NCBI GenBank assembly: GCA_947034895.1
Contig: OX344763.1
Coordinates: 70,327,093 to 70,391,092 of the forward strand
Reading direction: 5' to 3'
Source of the DNA: Rhytidiadelphus loreus
Taxonomy: Eukaryota > Streptophyta > Bryopsida > Hypnales > Hylocomiaceae
DNA length: 64,000 nucleotides
The notes under the pieces were generated by a model. It ran no database searches, had not been told where the DNA came from, and saw nothing but the letters and a program-made list of their open reading frames with translations. Shown one piece after another: positions 49,621-63,038 of the stretch. Numbering within the stretch: the first letter of the stretch is position 1; every line of letters starts with the position of its first letter. The translations under genes and the position numbers were made by a program.

Positions 49621-51916
49621 TTCTAAAGAATTTGGAGGACTTAGCCAATCACGTGGAGATGTAAGAATATGAAATCTCATTGCTTACACAAAATTCAAGA
49701 CTTCTTCTACAATCATCAAGAAATTTCTAGATGATTATGCTAACTTTATACAAGTAAACATTACCCTCATGTTTCATTGCTCAAATATGTTTGTGAAGGA
49801 GCTTTCCATGATAGGTAGATACGGTCTATGAAATATTTTCCTTCATACTTTCATTGTCATTGCAGTGTGATCTCACTCAATGGAGGTAGTATTCATGTGG
49901 AGAGATTTCCCAAAAAAGTCCAGAAATCCTTTCAAAGTCCAAATATAGTTAAATGTGGCATGACAATACCTTTACTATGATTTCAAATTTGTTGTTGCTC
50001 TTCAACAACTTCATGAGGCCTTCACTTCCAAGAACACGATGAACTTTATATGTTGTTCATGACCTCCGCTCCTTAATTTACAAATGGAAGTGCTACTATG
50101 TGCAGTACTGAATGTTATCGTTGGTCGAAGAAGTTGTGAAATGTCACTACTTTCACTGTGCAAACAAAAAAGATGTTGCCCCACTGGATGTGCATAGGCC
50201 AAATTCGTTGTTCATGTTCAACATTATAGTGCCATCTATTGGCAATACGAAAGCCATATCTTTGTACATGAAATGCAGGAGGTCAATTTCAGAATTACAA
50301 TGACAACTGTATTTTCCCTTTTCAATAGTATGCAAGTACTACCATGTACCTACAAATAGGTAATACTATTGACATTGAGGACATTGTTTTTAATTTTTAT
50401 GCATTTTCATGGCATTTCTCAAGAAGTTGCATTTCAAGAAGAGTAATACTATCTTATTCACTGCAATAGTATAATGTCTCCATGAAACTCAGCCTTCCTC
50501 TTCTAGGATACACGCGTGCCATGACCATACAAATTGGTTGCTATGAAATCTTCAAAATAACTTGAATTCATCCTTTCAATTGTCACTAACAACACATTTC
50601 TAAGAAATACCTTTCCTTCGACACAATGTCTCCTTCTGCATTATCAAGCTTGACATTGATATGTACAGGGATACAAAATTTGACCTTCATATATATAGTA
50701 CATGTCAAAATCTTCTGTATAGCAATGATTGCAATGATCCATTGCATTTGTATTTTTTCTTGTACATTTTGCGTACTCATTTCTGTGGGTAGCCAACAAC
50801 AACGGATAACAAGCTTTCCAGTGTTCACAACATGAACTACAAATTCCTAGCTTCTGTATTGGAAAATGTAAATTCCGACTCAATAGACATATCTTTGTTT
50901 TCTTCGAAGGCAATGCACTCAAAACACATCCAAAATGGCTATAATACTTTCTCAATATGAAATTGTGCTATGTCAACATTACAACCATTGCATACGTTGT
51001 ATAGTACTATCGGCAATGCATTTTCCTAACGCAAGCACAATGTAGTCCTATACCGAATTCGCCTTCTTCATGTACACAACTATAATCGACAAACAAAAGA
51101 AATTTGAAAGTGTGCTGATGCTCTCTTCTGAACTGAGCTCCAATGTAGTCACAAATGTTTTACTTTTTCTCTATTCAGGATTTCAGGAACTTTGAAAAAC
51201 TTGAATATGTTGACATAGTAACCAATTCTAAATACAAGACCTACATTGTAATTGCAATGAAGTTTAGTACAAGTTGCTAGGTTTTGTAGACTTTGTTACT
51301 GCAAATCATGGAGCACACTACATTTCCAGATGCACTGAAGAACTAGAAAGCTGTTATAGAAGCAATTCAAATGCCCGACAATCATGCATTTCTAAAGCTA
51401 TTTGAAAGGCCAATTTCTAATATGTTCTATTCACTAGAACTTGTGATTTTCATAAACTACCTCCTAAGTTTGTACTTTGTAGTACATACTATACAAACAA
51501 CAAGAAACTAAGCGTTTCATTTTTTTCCAATCATATGTTTGTTATATTTTTTTGAATGAAAGTACACGAGAATTCTATACCTCGTCACCTCAATATACTA
51601 TACTTACTTTTCCCCCGGGGGTGCTATTTTGTGAGCTTTGGAGCATGAGCCCAAGAGCCTATGAGCTTGTGAGCCTTTAGTTTAGGGTGACTTTTCTTAG
51701 GAATTTTTAGATGTGGACCTATGACCGTGGATTACAAAATATTGTGATTTTACTCTTTAGGAACATACAAATGAAAGATCTGTGAGGTTTAGGGGACCAA
51801 GTAAGATAAAAATTGCCATAGACCAGAAAAGAAAGACAACAAACTATGCAAAGAGAAGACAACATAACTATATAGATGAGTATACGAAAATACAATAGAT
51901 GTAGGTATCCTTGGGG
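49621..51916. other. AT-rich DNA, no gene seen
   Basis: Only chance frames. It lies 3' of gene C. Confidence 0.4.
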
Positions 51917-54900
51917 TTAGGTACTGCTAGAAGATTCGGATGCATGACTCTCATCAGTGTCTGATGACTCATCGGTTGAATCTTTAGTAGAATGATCTAC
52001 ATAAACTAGAACACGGGGATCTACTGTTCGGGCCCTAGAATGTGGTTTAGGGTCATGAGTTTGAAGCTGTCTTGCGGCTGCTTCAGCGTACACTGGCAGC
52101 TGAAAAACCTGAGGAGGACTGCGGAAAAAGGCCGGATTTGCAAAGAACGGTTTTGTTGATAACATCTTCATTTTCGCGCCTTGCCTACAAAAAATAAGAA
52201 ATGAATATGAGAACCAGATATGAAAAGTATCCTTAAATTTGTGGTTCAGAAGCATAGGGATAAACTTACTTACTAAATCGTGTTGTCTTTGGCACACGCT
52301 GGACCGGCACCACCTCATCATCCAAATCAACTAGGGTAGCTTTTGAGCTCTGTGGTGTAGGCTCTGGGATCACAACGGTGCGGTTAAAGGGAGCAAGGAG
52401 CGCCTCAAAAATAGACTTATCGTCCTCTAAAGCCACTATATGGCACCTAGTAGCTCAACAAGCATAAATACTGGCACCTGTAGAGATAGAAAAAGGCCAC
52501 AGCAATAGTAATCAAAATTTCGCAGAATGAAAGTAATGTGAAGCAGAAATTGAATTGTTGAATTGAAAACAAAAAACTAACCTGTAGATGTAGTGCAATC
52601 CATGACAATGTCACCAGGCAGGGTAGTTCCTTCAATAAGCATTTGCATGAAGGGCCGAGCCTTCTCTCGAGGCCCACGCCAAGGGACATTGCCATTCATG
52701 GTCTGATCTTCCTTATTGCAAAAATTATGCAAAAGGTCATCTTTGCCTATATTAACGTCTACTATAGCATGAGCTGGGACGTGTTGGAAAATGAATCGAG
52801 AGCTTGATGGTCTGGTTTTAGCCTTCACGTATAGTGAAATTTTGAAGCGCTGTGTCTGCACCAATTTTTAAATTAGTATCCAATTGAAAAATATATTCAA
52901 TTCAATTTGAACATGAAGTCAATTCAATAGATTGATAACTATCAATAGTGGAGGGCTTACCGTTCCAGAAGGGTCCATGGGTGATGTCAAATGCAATCTA
53001 TTAGTGCCCCAATACTCCCTTTCGGATTTAAACCCAAATGATTCGCAAAATCCCAAGAGGTAGGACTTAATGTCCCGACTGAATGGATAGATCACTAGAA
53101 GAGCACCAACATTGTGTACATAGTTCTCCGCAAAGTAAAAAACGGCTTGCAAACCGTTTTCTGAGAACTGGTTCCACTTCGGAACGGATGTTGGTGGAAT
53201 GGAAACGGTAGGGACAGGTAAACCCTCCGGAACATCAACAATTAGCAAGTCCACGGCTGCTTCTCCTGTTACCACACCATTAAAGAAGCGTTTCTTGTTC
53301 GACGCATGCTGCACACATGTAAGAATATCAACTACGGTTTCAAGAAGCTAAGTAAACCATTCAAATGGGACATTATGTGATGGAGTGAGCACTTGTATAG
53401 GTTCTGAGAATATACTAACAAGTAAGTATAGACAAATAAATTGGACCAAAATCGTATGGAGTACCTTCTCTAAAAGGGAGAATACGTCTTTAAACGCTTG
53501 CGTTGCAGGGCCTTCTTCTGATCCAACTAGATTAGAGACTGAAACATTCAAGATGCATTGGTCGACAGCGGCCACTGCAATCAAGTCGGTAATATGAGGT
53601 GGCAGGCCATGCAACAGGTGTGACTGAGTGAGCGAGAAGCCTGACGAGGATTCCTTCATGGCTCCATCACTCGTCGCTTGATCAACCACCGGAGTCTCCG
53701 CTTTTCTCTTCTTTCCCTTCTGCTTGCCTTGGGCATCAGTCTTCACCTTCTCAGCTCTCCGATCTCTCTTTTTGACTTCATTTTCTTCAAGCTTCTTTTT
53801 TGCGGTTTCCCACTTCTCTTCTTTTTTCTTGTCTACTAACTCCCGTCTCTTCAATGCTTTCTCACGGGCATTGGCCTCAAGCCCTGCAAATTCGGGTAAC
53901 TCCGCCTCCGTAATGGGACTCTCTTTTATACTCTTAAAGAGAGCTTCTTCCTCAGGTGGTGTGAAACTACCACTGCAATCTAGGTACCAGGCGCCAGATT
54001 GAAGATGAACACTCGGCCAGTTCCGGTCTTGGGCAAATGAGAACATACAAACCTCAGACGATCGATCCAACCACGTATTGAGAAAGGGTGGTAAATCGGC
54101 CTTCGAGATGGCCTTCTTTGGGTATAGCTCGAATTTGAAATACCTAATAACAAATCGATTTGTGAGCATTAAACTCAAACATGACATTTTCCATAGCAAG
54201 AACATAGACTCATTGACAAGCAAATGAATCATGCACATATGAATCTCAATTGTTAGGAAACAATTACAAACCTGTAAATGGTCCTCTTCACAACGAGGGC
54301 GGAATTCTTGAAGTCCTTGAAGGAGTCTGACTTTTTAAAAGACTCAACACCCTTGAATGCTCCTACATACGCGTGGTCCCACAATTTCATCCGCCATCCC
54401 TCAATGTAGTCAGGAAGTGTCGCCGGCTCCGTAGGCACCTCCATGTTCACTAGAATCTTGTCAGCCTTAATAATGCTCTCATATAACTCTAGAGCAGAGT
54501 CTTCAATCTGTCAAATGAGGTGGAGAAGAAGGGAATTAGATGCTTAAAAAAATTGGAATTTGAAGAATCTGTTTGAAATGTTGATTGAATGGAACTTACT
54601 GCTGCATACCAATAGGCCTTTGAGAGGAAGCCCATGATTTTGTCATCATTTACTGGTCTCGGTGGAACACAATGTGCCTCACGAGTAGGGGCGGAAGAGT
54701 TAATCCACTTGAGCCACTTCACTTTGTGTCTTGATTCGGCATTTGCAGTTGCAATGAGTTGTAGCTTGTCCAAGGTCAATTCCTAGACAGTGTATAAGCT
54801 CCAATGCCATTCAATCTGAGATGGTACATAGGCAATTCAGTATCCTCAACAAGAAAGTGACCACAGGAAATTAGAGAAATATGAAGACGCTAATCCAACT

Positions 54901-57487
54901 ACCTCTTGAAGCCACTCATCCCCTAAAACTGAATTGGCCACAACTTGAATTTTGTAAAGTTTTTGGCAGAGCAATCCGGTTGCTTCTTTTGTTGCATGTT
55001 GCATCGCTGTTGCAACACCATCTGGAGTGACATCCTGAACCAGAGTATCCTCGTGGTATTTGCGGACAGAAGCATCCGCTGCAGCGAAGATCTCTTGCTG
55101 GAAAAAAAAATTAAAGTTAAAATCTGGAAAGGTACGTTGGTTACCAAATTTCATGGATACCTAATCCAATGAAGTAGAGGGGCATATGATAAGAAGAAAA
55201 ATGAATCAATGATGATCTTACTTGGAAAATAAATGACGTGAACACCTCCATGGGCATGCTGTACCACATTTTCCGGACGTTTTGAGTACATGCCTTTGCA
55301 TCCTCGGCGCTCAATAGCTCAGTGAACTTCTCTGTGGGCATCGTGCCATACTTGCAAACACGGTACAATGTGTGAACAAGATTGGTCTTGACATGAGAAT
55401 TCTCGGTGTGCCTAATGACATGAACAAGGTCACGTAGTTAGCATCAACTGATACATGACACAAAAAATAATCAAATTCCAAGCACTATGAGACTGGAACT
55501 CACTGATTGATATCATGCATAACTTGCATGGCCGCACCAAGTCTTCCTTTGGTATCCAATAAAATTGAATCAACACGGACGTGCCACTTTGGGTGAGCAC
55601 TGTAAAGTCGCCTTATGTGTCTCATCCATGCGATACGGCGATGGTTTCCATCGTAGATGAAGAACTTGGCGTCAACCAAGTGAACGAGCTCAGGATGATT
55701 TTTTAGGTATGAATTAAACTGGTCGTTGATAGTATTCCAGAGAGGGCCCCACTCACCCTTCTCTGAGTCTGAAAACACACCAGTTTGGCCTTCCTTGTTC
55801 AAAATAGAGACATAAAACACTCGAGCACCGTTCTCATAGCCATGGATATAGTCTGTCTCAAGTTGCACCAAATCGCACTCCAAGGTAGGTCTTACCATGG
55901 GCATGGGAACCAGATGACATAGAGGAATATCCATCCTGGATAGATGATGCGGTTCAAAGCGCATACTGGGAATAGTTGATACATAATCCAGCTTCTGAGT
56001 TCTTCGAATATCGTCCTAACCAAAACAATTAGGACCTCCAGAAGACTCTAGAACATCTTTTATAGAGTCATCCCCATCCACTTCCAAAAGAACAAGGATT
56101 TCATGGGAGCCAACTGTGGTATCAGGCACCGAGGTCACTGATGTTGGATCTGTTAGTCCATCGTTATCTAAATTCTGAAAGCACAAAAACAAATGTATAT
56201 TGTATAAGATCACATAATACAAATAGTCATCAGGGCTGGGGGCTTAATCACCCCTCCCCGTAGTGCACAGCTGGTTCCCAAATCAAAAAAATTTGTAGCC
56301 GAGATGCACTTCCACGGGGGCCTCACCACCGAAGCAAGTCCTAGGCATGTTGGAGGGTGCACCAGTCGGCGAGGCTAGGGGCTTAATCACCCCTCCCCAT
56401 AGTGCACAACTGGTTCCCAAATCAAAAATAATTGCAGCCGAGACGCACTTCCATGGGGGCCTCGCCACCGAAGCGTGTCCTGGGCGTGTTGGAGGGTGCA
56501 CCAGTCGGCAGGGCTGGGGGCTTCATCACCCCTCCTCGCAATGCACAGCTGGTTCCCAAATCAAAAATAATTGCAGCGAAGCCACACCTCCACGGCCGCC
56601 TCGCCACCGAAGCGGGTCCTAGGCATGCTCGAGGGTGCACCAATCAGCAAGGACGGGGGCTTCATCATCCCTCCACAAAATGCAAATCAAGTCAGAATTT
56701 CATACCTCAGGCGCTTGCAGTCTTGGATGGGCACCAGGGGGAGCAGCGTCTTCTCTTTGCCCTCGTTCGCGGCCTCTCCTTGTCTCCATTGCAACCAACT
56801 TTTTTCCACTTGCGGAAGCCACACCAAGGCTCATCTGCAGTGCGTAGCACAAAAAGATATTATTTAGGGTTCGCTTCAAGAGAGTGGTATTGGTCAGCCA
56901 AGGTTTGAGACCGAGGTGGGCAGTATGTTTGCAAGCTGGGAGGAGGTGCGGCGGGGTCGACTGGATCACATACAAAGGGTGATGCGGTGTAGCCGGAGTT
57001 GTACTCATTTGGCGCAATCTCAATGATTAGATATTTGATATTTGATTATTTGAATCATTAATTCTTTTTTGGGACTCGTTGCTTTGTTGAAATGTTGAAT
57101 TGATAATTTCCAAAATTTACTACGGACATGCATGATTCCTTTATATTTTTTGACTATCAAATTTTGGATTGTTGTTCAACTTACAAGGCGTATATGGTGA
57201 CTGTGTCGTACTACCACATCGTCTTTTTCCATCTCCTCGGACTGTTGATTAGCAGAGTCTAATTGCATGATTCCTCTCGAAACATCATTACTTGATCTCT
57301 CTCGGAATATGTCAACCTCTATAACATTCACTTGTACAATAGATACGACTTCGCGCACTAATTTTTGACAATTCATTCTTGACCGCCTCAGCTCTTTAGG
57401 ATTACTAAAGCGCAGTGAAGTACTATTCCTCTTCCGGACCTTTATCCTAGGCTTCTGAGGCCTTGATTCTCCCGCACTCGGTATCAT
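51917..57487 (-). CDS. Gene C: ParB-like plus DNA-methyltransferase-like protein (12 exons, two internal stops)
   Basis: Exons, minus strand: 57185-57487, 56706-56834, 55504-56174, 55222-55411, 54903-55097, 54600-54782, 54272-54507, 53465-54143, 52961-53308, 52582-52855, 52270-52477, 51917-52184; all GT-AG, frame kept throughout, about 1,220 codons. Exon 3 has the ParB-type FIYDGNHRRIAWMRH. Exon 8 is Lys/Glu-rich and probably coiled-coil or nuclear-localising. Exons 9-11 resemble a beta-class N4/N6 DNA methyltransferase: DLLIVDVPEGLPV at the motif IV place (DVPEG, not DPPY), ALLVIYP at motif V, then RPFMQMLIEGTTLPGD and IVMDCTTSTG as motifs X and I, and HIVALEDD as II/III. The tail is Ser/Asp-rich and there is no HAD domain. 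Stops in frame: TAG at 56016 (exon 3) and TGA at 52455 (exon 11). The first two exons are the least certain. Catalysis is doubtful given the altered motif IV. Confidence 0.7.
56233..56700. repeat. 139-bp GC-rich tandem repeat in intron 2 of gene C
   Basis: Three full units starting near 56233, 56372 and 56510, with a fourth start near 56650. Each contains CACCCCTCC, ACTGGTTCCCAAATCAAAAA-like and TGGAGGGTGCACCA phrases. The array is much more GC-rich than the other introns and yields overlapping frames on both strands, which I treat as by-products. Confidence 0.85.
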
Positions 57488-58238
57488 CTATCTGATCTAA
57501 TTGGATAATACAAACCATATTAGTCTGAATTGGTTTAAATAACTGTCCATGCAAAAGCAAGTTGTGGAGAAAGTAAAGGACTATCATCAGCTTCGTATAG
57601 ACAACTTATACTGAACTTAGGTGTCAATCTCTGTGTCAGAGTTTGACATATTTGATTTGAGATTACATGAAAACTATAGTACATATTGGGGTTTCAATAT
57701 TGTGAAAGGTTTGTAGATTTATTCCGTACAACTTTTGAAAACTTCAATTGAGGAGGCATTAATTATCAATTTTGACGACACTTATTTATGTCAAAGCGGT
57801 AGAAATTCAAGTCGTTAGGAATTGACAGAAAAAGTACTTGTCTCACATGTTTAATCTTCGTTAAATAATATATTGTGGGTGATCATTGTCGTCGTTTGAA
57901 TTTTAAACAACATTTACGTTTCAATTTGACATTATACCTGAAATACAATATATGAGCTTCTAAAGCGAATCTAAGATTTGCTTATTTTGAAATTAGCTCT
58001 AATTGTATTAAGGAAGGGAGATTTCTATAGATTTTCTCTACTTAAGACATATCCGATAAATATATATAGGTGAACTACTTCAGTAAAGTCATATCATCAA
58101 ACTTGTGACCCTATATCACTCACGATGGAAACAAATTGCTTCTCATACCCTTATCTTGTCATAGAATACGACTTCTGCAGTAGTGAACTATTTTGCGAGC
58201 TTGAGCACGCCCGTTTCTTTTTCTTGTTAACTTGCACT
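57488..58238. other. Intergenic region between gene C and the MULE-like gene
   Basis: AT-rich and without genes; it is the shared 5' region of two divergent genes. ATATATATAGG near 58060 is TATA-like for the plus-strand gene. Confidence 0.35.
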
Positions 58239-59374
58239 ATGGCTTCCATTAGAGCTGACGGTCATGAGGTGCCTCTTCTTCTGCGTCTAAACATTGATGG
58301 ATTAGTCGGTGTTTCAAGTGACCTACTTCATGTCCGTTATGGTTTCAAGGAGTCCTCCATATATGTCGTGGAAGAGATTAAATCTGACTCTAGAACTCTT
58401 CTTCAATCGGTTCTAATGCCTAGAATTAGCAATGTGGACGGTCATGTCTGGAATTTACCGGCCAGTTCTTTTAGAGCTTTCGGACTGAACGTTCATGTGA
58501 TGGCTGCCTCAACCGATATTTTTACCCCCTTGTCTGATGCTTCTACTGCACAGCATCCAGTATTTAAAGTCGTTAAAGTGGAGTTCGAAGGTCCACGACA
58601 ATCTTATGGTGATGGTGGTCAAAGTTTTGGAGATCCTTCTGAGAAGCATTTCTTAAGTCCTGTTGTCGAGTTATCTAGCGATTCCAAAGGAGAGCCTAGG
58701 GATGTCGGTCACCGTTTCACGTCTACGTCCTCAGCTGACAATTCCGCGAGGATTCCATGGAACCCATCTGTTGGCGGACGAGATAGTAGTGCAAGTAGTT
58801 CTATCTTCACTCGCCTGCCCCTTTACCCAACTAATCGTCAATTCCACAGTGTCATGCAATGTCTTAGAAAGCTTGGGAGTATTCGAGGGTGTAGGAATGA
58901 ACTTGCTAATCTGAATTTCGACTCCATTACTCATAGTAAGGTTTAGTTCTTGCCAACTAGTTTTGACGGTGACATTGTCTTTGAGCTTCCACCTTGCCGG
59001 TCATTAACATCATCAAGTTCCTCTAGGAACATGTCTGGCATAGACAAATGCTATGACGGTCATACATGGTGTCGTACTATGACATTGAACATTCACAATG
59101 ATTTTGGTTTGAAGTTAGAAAGTCTTCCTGTGCTGGTCACTTGACATGCATGAATGAATCGTGCGATTACTTCAAGCGTTGCTCGAAGAAAAACAAAACA
59201 GAGTGGTCCGGTAACATTGGTACTCCTTTCCATGTAGGGTCAATTCCTCCAAAAGATTCGACCTTAGTCTGTAGAGTTTGTAAACTACCACCAACTTGTG
59301 TGAATTTCTGTGACGGAAGAATTTACTATATCATAGGCGCAGCTAATATGATGAGGGCTTGCATTTTGTCATAG

Positions 59375-60624
59375 CACAAGAAAGTCGAAATGCTTCTCTA
59401 AGACCGGAAAAGGCCCTAAAGTGACTCGTTTATCGTTCCCACAGAGATTTGTCACTGATTTTTAATAACCAGAAATATGGACAAGGATTACCACAACAAC
59501 CTCAGGCAAAACCTACTCAAATCCGGTAGGAAAACTAAACTAAACTATCCGGATCACCTCTAGATCTGAATCTAAGCTATTTCCTAATCCCTTGCTCTCT
59601 ACAGTCTATCTACACTGAGGACCGGAACTAGAAACCAGGTAGCTAATCCAGTTTCCGGACTTCCTGTCAACGTAACCGGATTCAAGTTTAACCTCTGGAC
59701 TAAAAGGGGTCTGCGTATTGTGCTTAAGGAAGGAAGCTAATTACCTACCCTCTGCGTTTTATAGTGTCAAAAGTGCCACTTTCAAATAAACCAACAACAA
59801 TACACACATATACTACTTAACCGACTTTCCTTCACAGCTAAACCAGAAGATTCTGGATTAGCAGGTCACGCAAGGAAACCCAGCTAAACAACCTAGCAAA
59901 TACTACAACGACAACCTATTGGATTAGTCTAAGATCCGGGTAGAATCTGGGACAGACGAAATGGAGAAATATCACATCTCCTTCAGTTTCCGGTTAACCG
60001 AAGAACCTATCAACCATTAAGCTTAGAGAGTTCCGGTAATTCAACGGTTGCAACTCCTAGCCTACTGGGACCGTATTCAACTAATGGAATCTGAACCGAT
60101 CACGCCATTTGGGATCAGGAAAATGCCATCTCACACAGACTCATTTAAACTCCAGAATCCGGATAAACCCAACATCCGGGCACACTTCCCCTCTACCTAT
60201 TCCTGCAATCCAAATGAACATACAATGACATAGTATGTCATCCAAGTACGCTCAGACACAAAAGGTGAATCAGAAAGCTCTGACTTGTATTGCACGATGC
60301 TAGGAAAGCAAGATTTGAAAATGCACACTTAACAACTAAAAATCTGAATCCTGAATAGTTTACAACCCAAGGGCTTTTACCGCCCAAGGAAATCAAAAGT
60401 AAAACCCCAAGGGAATGACACGTGTCATTCTCCTTATCCTCATCATAGTTGACTTCATATCAGCTAGCCCTTACCATAAAAAACGGATCTCAGATCCTAA
60501 AAATCCGGATCCAGGTAGGTTCAACAAAAATTCCCTACTCACCTAAAAAGCTACTTGGAAACTACTTTTCCACCAAAAACTTAGGTTTTTAGCCGCCCAC
60601 CTATTGTTCTACCTAACCCTAAAA
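59375..60624. other. 3' non-coding part of the inserted element
   Basis: No gene seen; rich in CCGG-containing phrases like the rest of the element. Confidence 0.4.
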
Positions 60625-62467
60625 TCACTTCTTCTGCCGCTTAGCTGGAGTCTTTACTGAAGTTGTAGCCCCCTTCCTTGCTGGTTGTTTCTGGGCAGAA
60701 CCGGAAACACTCGAAGCCCTACGCTTCTTCGTCTTCGACTTTTGTGCCTTCAACTTGGTCTTGGTTAGCTTTGGAGCTGCTAATTCTTGGTCTGGATCGG
60801 AGTAGGGCTCAGATTCTTCCCCACTCCTGGAACCGGATTCTACCTCTTCCTCTTCTGATTCGTCTTCTTCTTCTTCTTCGGACCCTAACTCAATGGGTTT
60901 CTTGTGCGACTCCGATCTTCTCTTTGCTGCTTCACTTGGAGACGGCCGATTTCTTACTTTCCGGTGTTTCCCGACTTCCTTCTTTGACTTTGGTCTGACC
61001 GCGAGCCTGAAATCCAAGTGTAGATACCTGATCCGCACCGGATTCTTGCATAGCACTTCCTTTTGCTGGTGTGGTAACATCCACATTTCCTGGAGACTTT
61101 CCGGTTTTATCTTGACCCAATGGTGACATATGCCGACTATCCGATCGGGGAGGTTTGGTGGGAGTACCCTCCTTTCTTGCTGTGGTTTCCGGTTTCGATT
61201 CCGGTTTTGGAGGCTGATTGCTCTCTCCCACTACATCCCTCAACTGAACGAGTAATTCTTCCAGTTGCGAATGGAAGGTAACTAGAACATTAATGACTTT
61301 GTCCCCTATTTTTCCTTCCCCTTCTAAAACCTTTTCATCGAAGAGCTTGGCCTTGTTTAGTATCTCAGCTGGATAGGCAGTAAACTCTGCAATCCGGTTG
61401 AGCATCTCTTTTGACTGGATAGAGTTTTTCCTCACCTAATCACTCTCTTGACTCCTCTCACTCAATTCCTTTTTCAAGGTGATCACCTCATCCATCAGTA
61501 CATTGATTTTTGCTTTTCCAGCCCTACTCTCAACATCCCGAATGAGATTCCGGATTTGTTCCTCACATTGACTCATGGGGATGTCACCTAGAAATTTACA
61601 CACCCGGACTATGGTACTTCTTTCTTTCTCATGACCCTCCCTAACCAGATTTAGATCCTTAATGATCTTCTTAAGTGGATCACTCCCCCAAACTGGGTCT
61701 CGTTCCTCCCTTTTTGACTGTTCCGATTTATCCTTGCCGGAATCCCCGGAAGACTCTTCCTGTCTCTCCACATTTTCTTCTTCTGAGTCTGCCTTCATAC
61801 CATGTGCTAGTCTTATTTTCTGAACCTTATACTCACACCTTTCTTCTACTCTCATGTAGTCATGCGCGTGGTACAGGTGGTAAAGGAAAGGAGAAAGACT
61901 AGACGGCTTTGTTTTCCCTACTGCCTTACAAAGCTTTCCCACATGATCCCGCAAAACTACCCCCCAATCGACTTTCCGGTCTCTGGACAGAGCATCGAAA
62001 ATCGTGTTGCCTAGAGTAATAGTTAACTTAGTACCCCTATCCGGACTAAGGATGGGGACCAGGAATTCTAACACCCTCCTTTCCCGATCATCTTTGCACT
62101 CACTCATGGTATACCCATCCTTAGGGTGAGGAGGGTTTAAAAACTTACCCACCGCATACTTGTCCATCCTTGAAGCGGGCCCTTCTCCTCCCCTTGTGAA
62201 TCCATAAACTTTTCGCCATACCACTTGGGTCCATTTGTCCGGAACTACTCGCATGGTCTTCTTCCACTCGTTCGACTGTGGATGCAACACTTCCCTCACC
62301 ATTACCTCGTCCTTAAAATTCCATGGTCTCTCCAACAATCCGGTGCAGCCCAACTAGCTCAAGTCCTCCAGCAAATCCACTCGTAATGCTGCATCTTCCG
62401 GAATCACCGGACTGACGTGCTTCAACGATACTTTCACAGTCTCCTCTTCCAACTCACTTCCGGTCAT
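60625..62467 (-). CDS. Gag-like protein of the inserted element, two internal ambers and a frameshift
   Basis: ATG at 62467 (MTGSELEEE). The frame crosses TAG at 62354-62356 and TAG at 61436-61438 with protein continuing. Conserved blocks shared with the 22.2-23.5 kb ORF are listed there. The following part is helical and charged. Near 61010 the sensible frame shifts by one base to a long acidic run (LGSEEEEEDESEEEE) and a Lys/Arg-rich tail (KTPAKRQKK) ending in TGA at 60625-60627. The basic tail may bind nucleic acid. No protease, RT or integrase follows. Identity as gag is inferred from context and terminus, not from a recognised domain. Confidence 0.55.
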
Positions 62468-63038
62468 GGTTGTCTCCTTACTTCACACTACTGCAATAGT
62501 TCCTCAGCACGCTCACTGTTTCAACTGAAGGTGTTGAAACGGATACTATGTTGGGAAACACCGGAAACTACTACACATGAGAAAAATAACAAACAACAAC
62601 AGAGGAGGTCGGAAATGTGTACAGGAACCCTAAATGTCCTGGCTTTAAACTTTCCGACCGGGAAACCCCTAATTTCCTACCGTTTGATCCTGTCGTTCCT
62701 GCTAATTACCCGTTAATCCAACCGTTCCCTAATTGCCGGGTACCGTTGGTGGTCCTAATTAGCTCTAGCTGTCGCCTGATAGTCTAATTACCGCCTCTAT
62801 TCCCGATTCCGGTCTCCGCATTGGGTTTCCCGATATCCTTGGTAATTCTGGTTTTGTCGAATACTAATTTCCTGCTTAATTACTTTATCATTTTATAATT
62901 TCCCTATCTTCCGGTTTTCAATACTATGCTATGCACCTGGTTAAATCATAGGAAATTTGAATTTCCTATTGAAAAAAATAAAAAAATAACTATAATTATA
63001 TAGTATCTATACGCCCAGAGTGATTTTGGATCACGACA
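62468..63038. other. 5' non-coding part of the inserted element
   Basis: Leader or terminal region of the minus-strand element; no gene seen. Confidence 0.4.

Larger units (their letters stand above)
59367..63038 (-). mobile_element. 3.67-kb TG...CA insertion carrying a gag-like gene (retroelement-like, no RT seen)
   Basis: On the minus strand it begins TGTCGTGATCCAAAATCACT and ends CTTGTGCTATGACA. It is flanked by CATTT (59362-59366) and CATTC (63039-63043), a probable 5-bp target duplication with one change. Removing it rejoins the MULE-like frame exactly across RACI and HLGTHNHP. TG...CA ends plus 5-bp duplication are LTR-retroelement traits, and GTGGGAACGATAAACG near the 3' side resembles plant LTR ends. 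However, no long direct repeat and no reverse transcriptase or integrase were found, so it may be a non-autonomous derivative. Confidence 0.65.

Noticed and set aside
56283..56908. Overlapping frames on both strands in the GC-rich repeat of gene C
   Set aside because: They come from the 139-bp intronic tandem repeat; the real coding there is only the exon 56706-56834 on the minus strand.
51917..57487. Bacterial contamination or a restriction-modification system
   Set aside because: The methyltransferase-like and ParB-like parts are split by many spliceosomal GT-AG introns, so the gene is eukaryotic; no restriction enzyme is adjacent.
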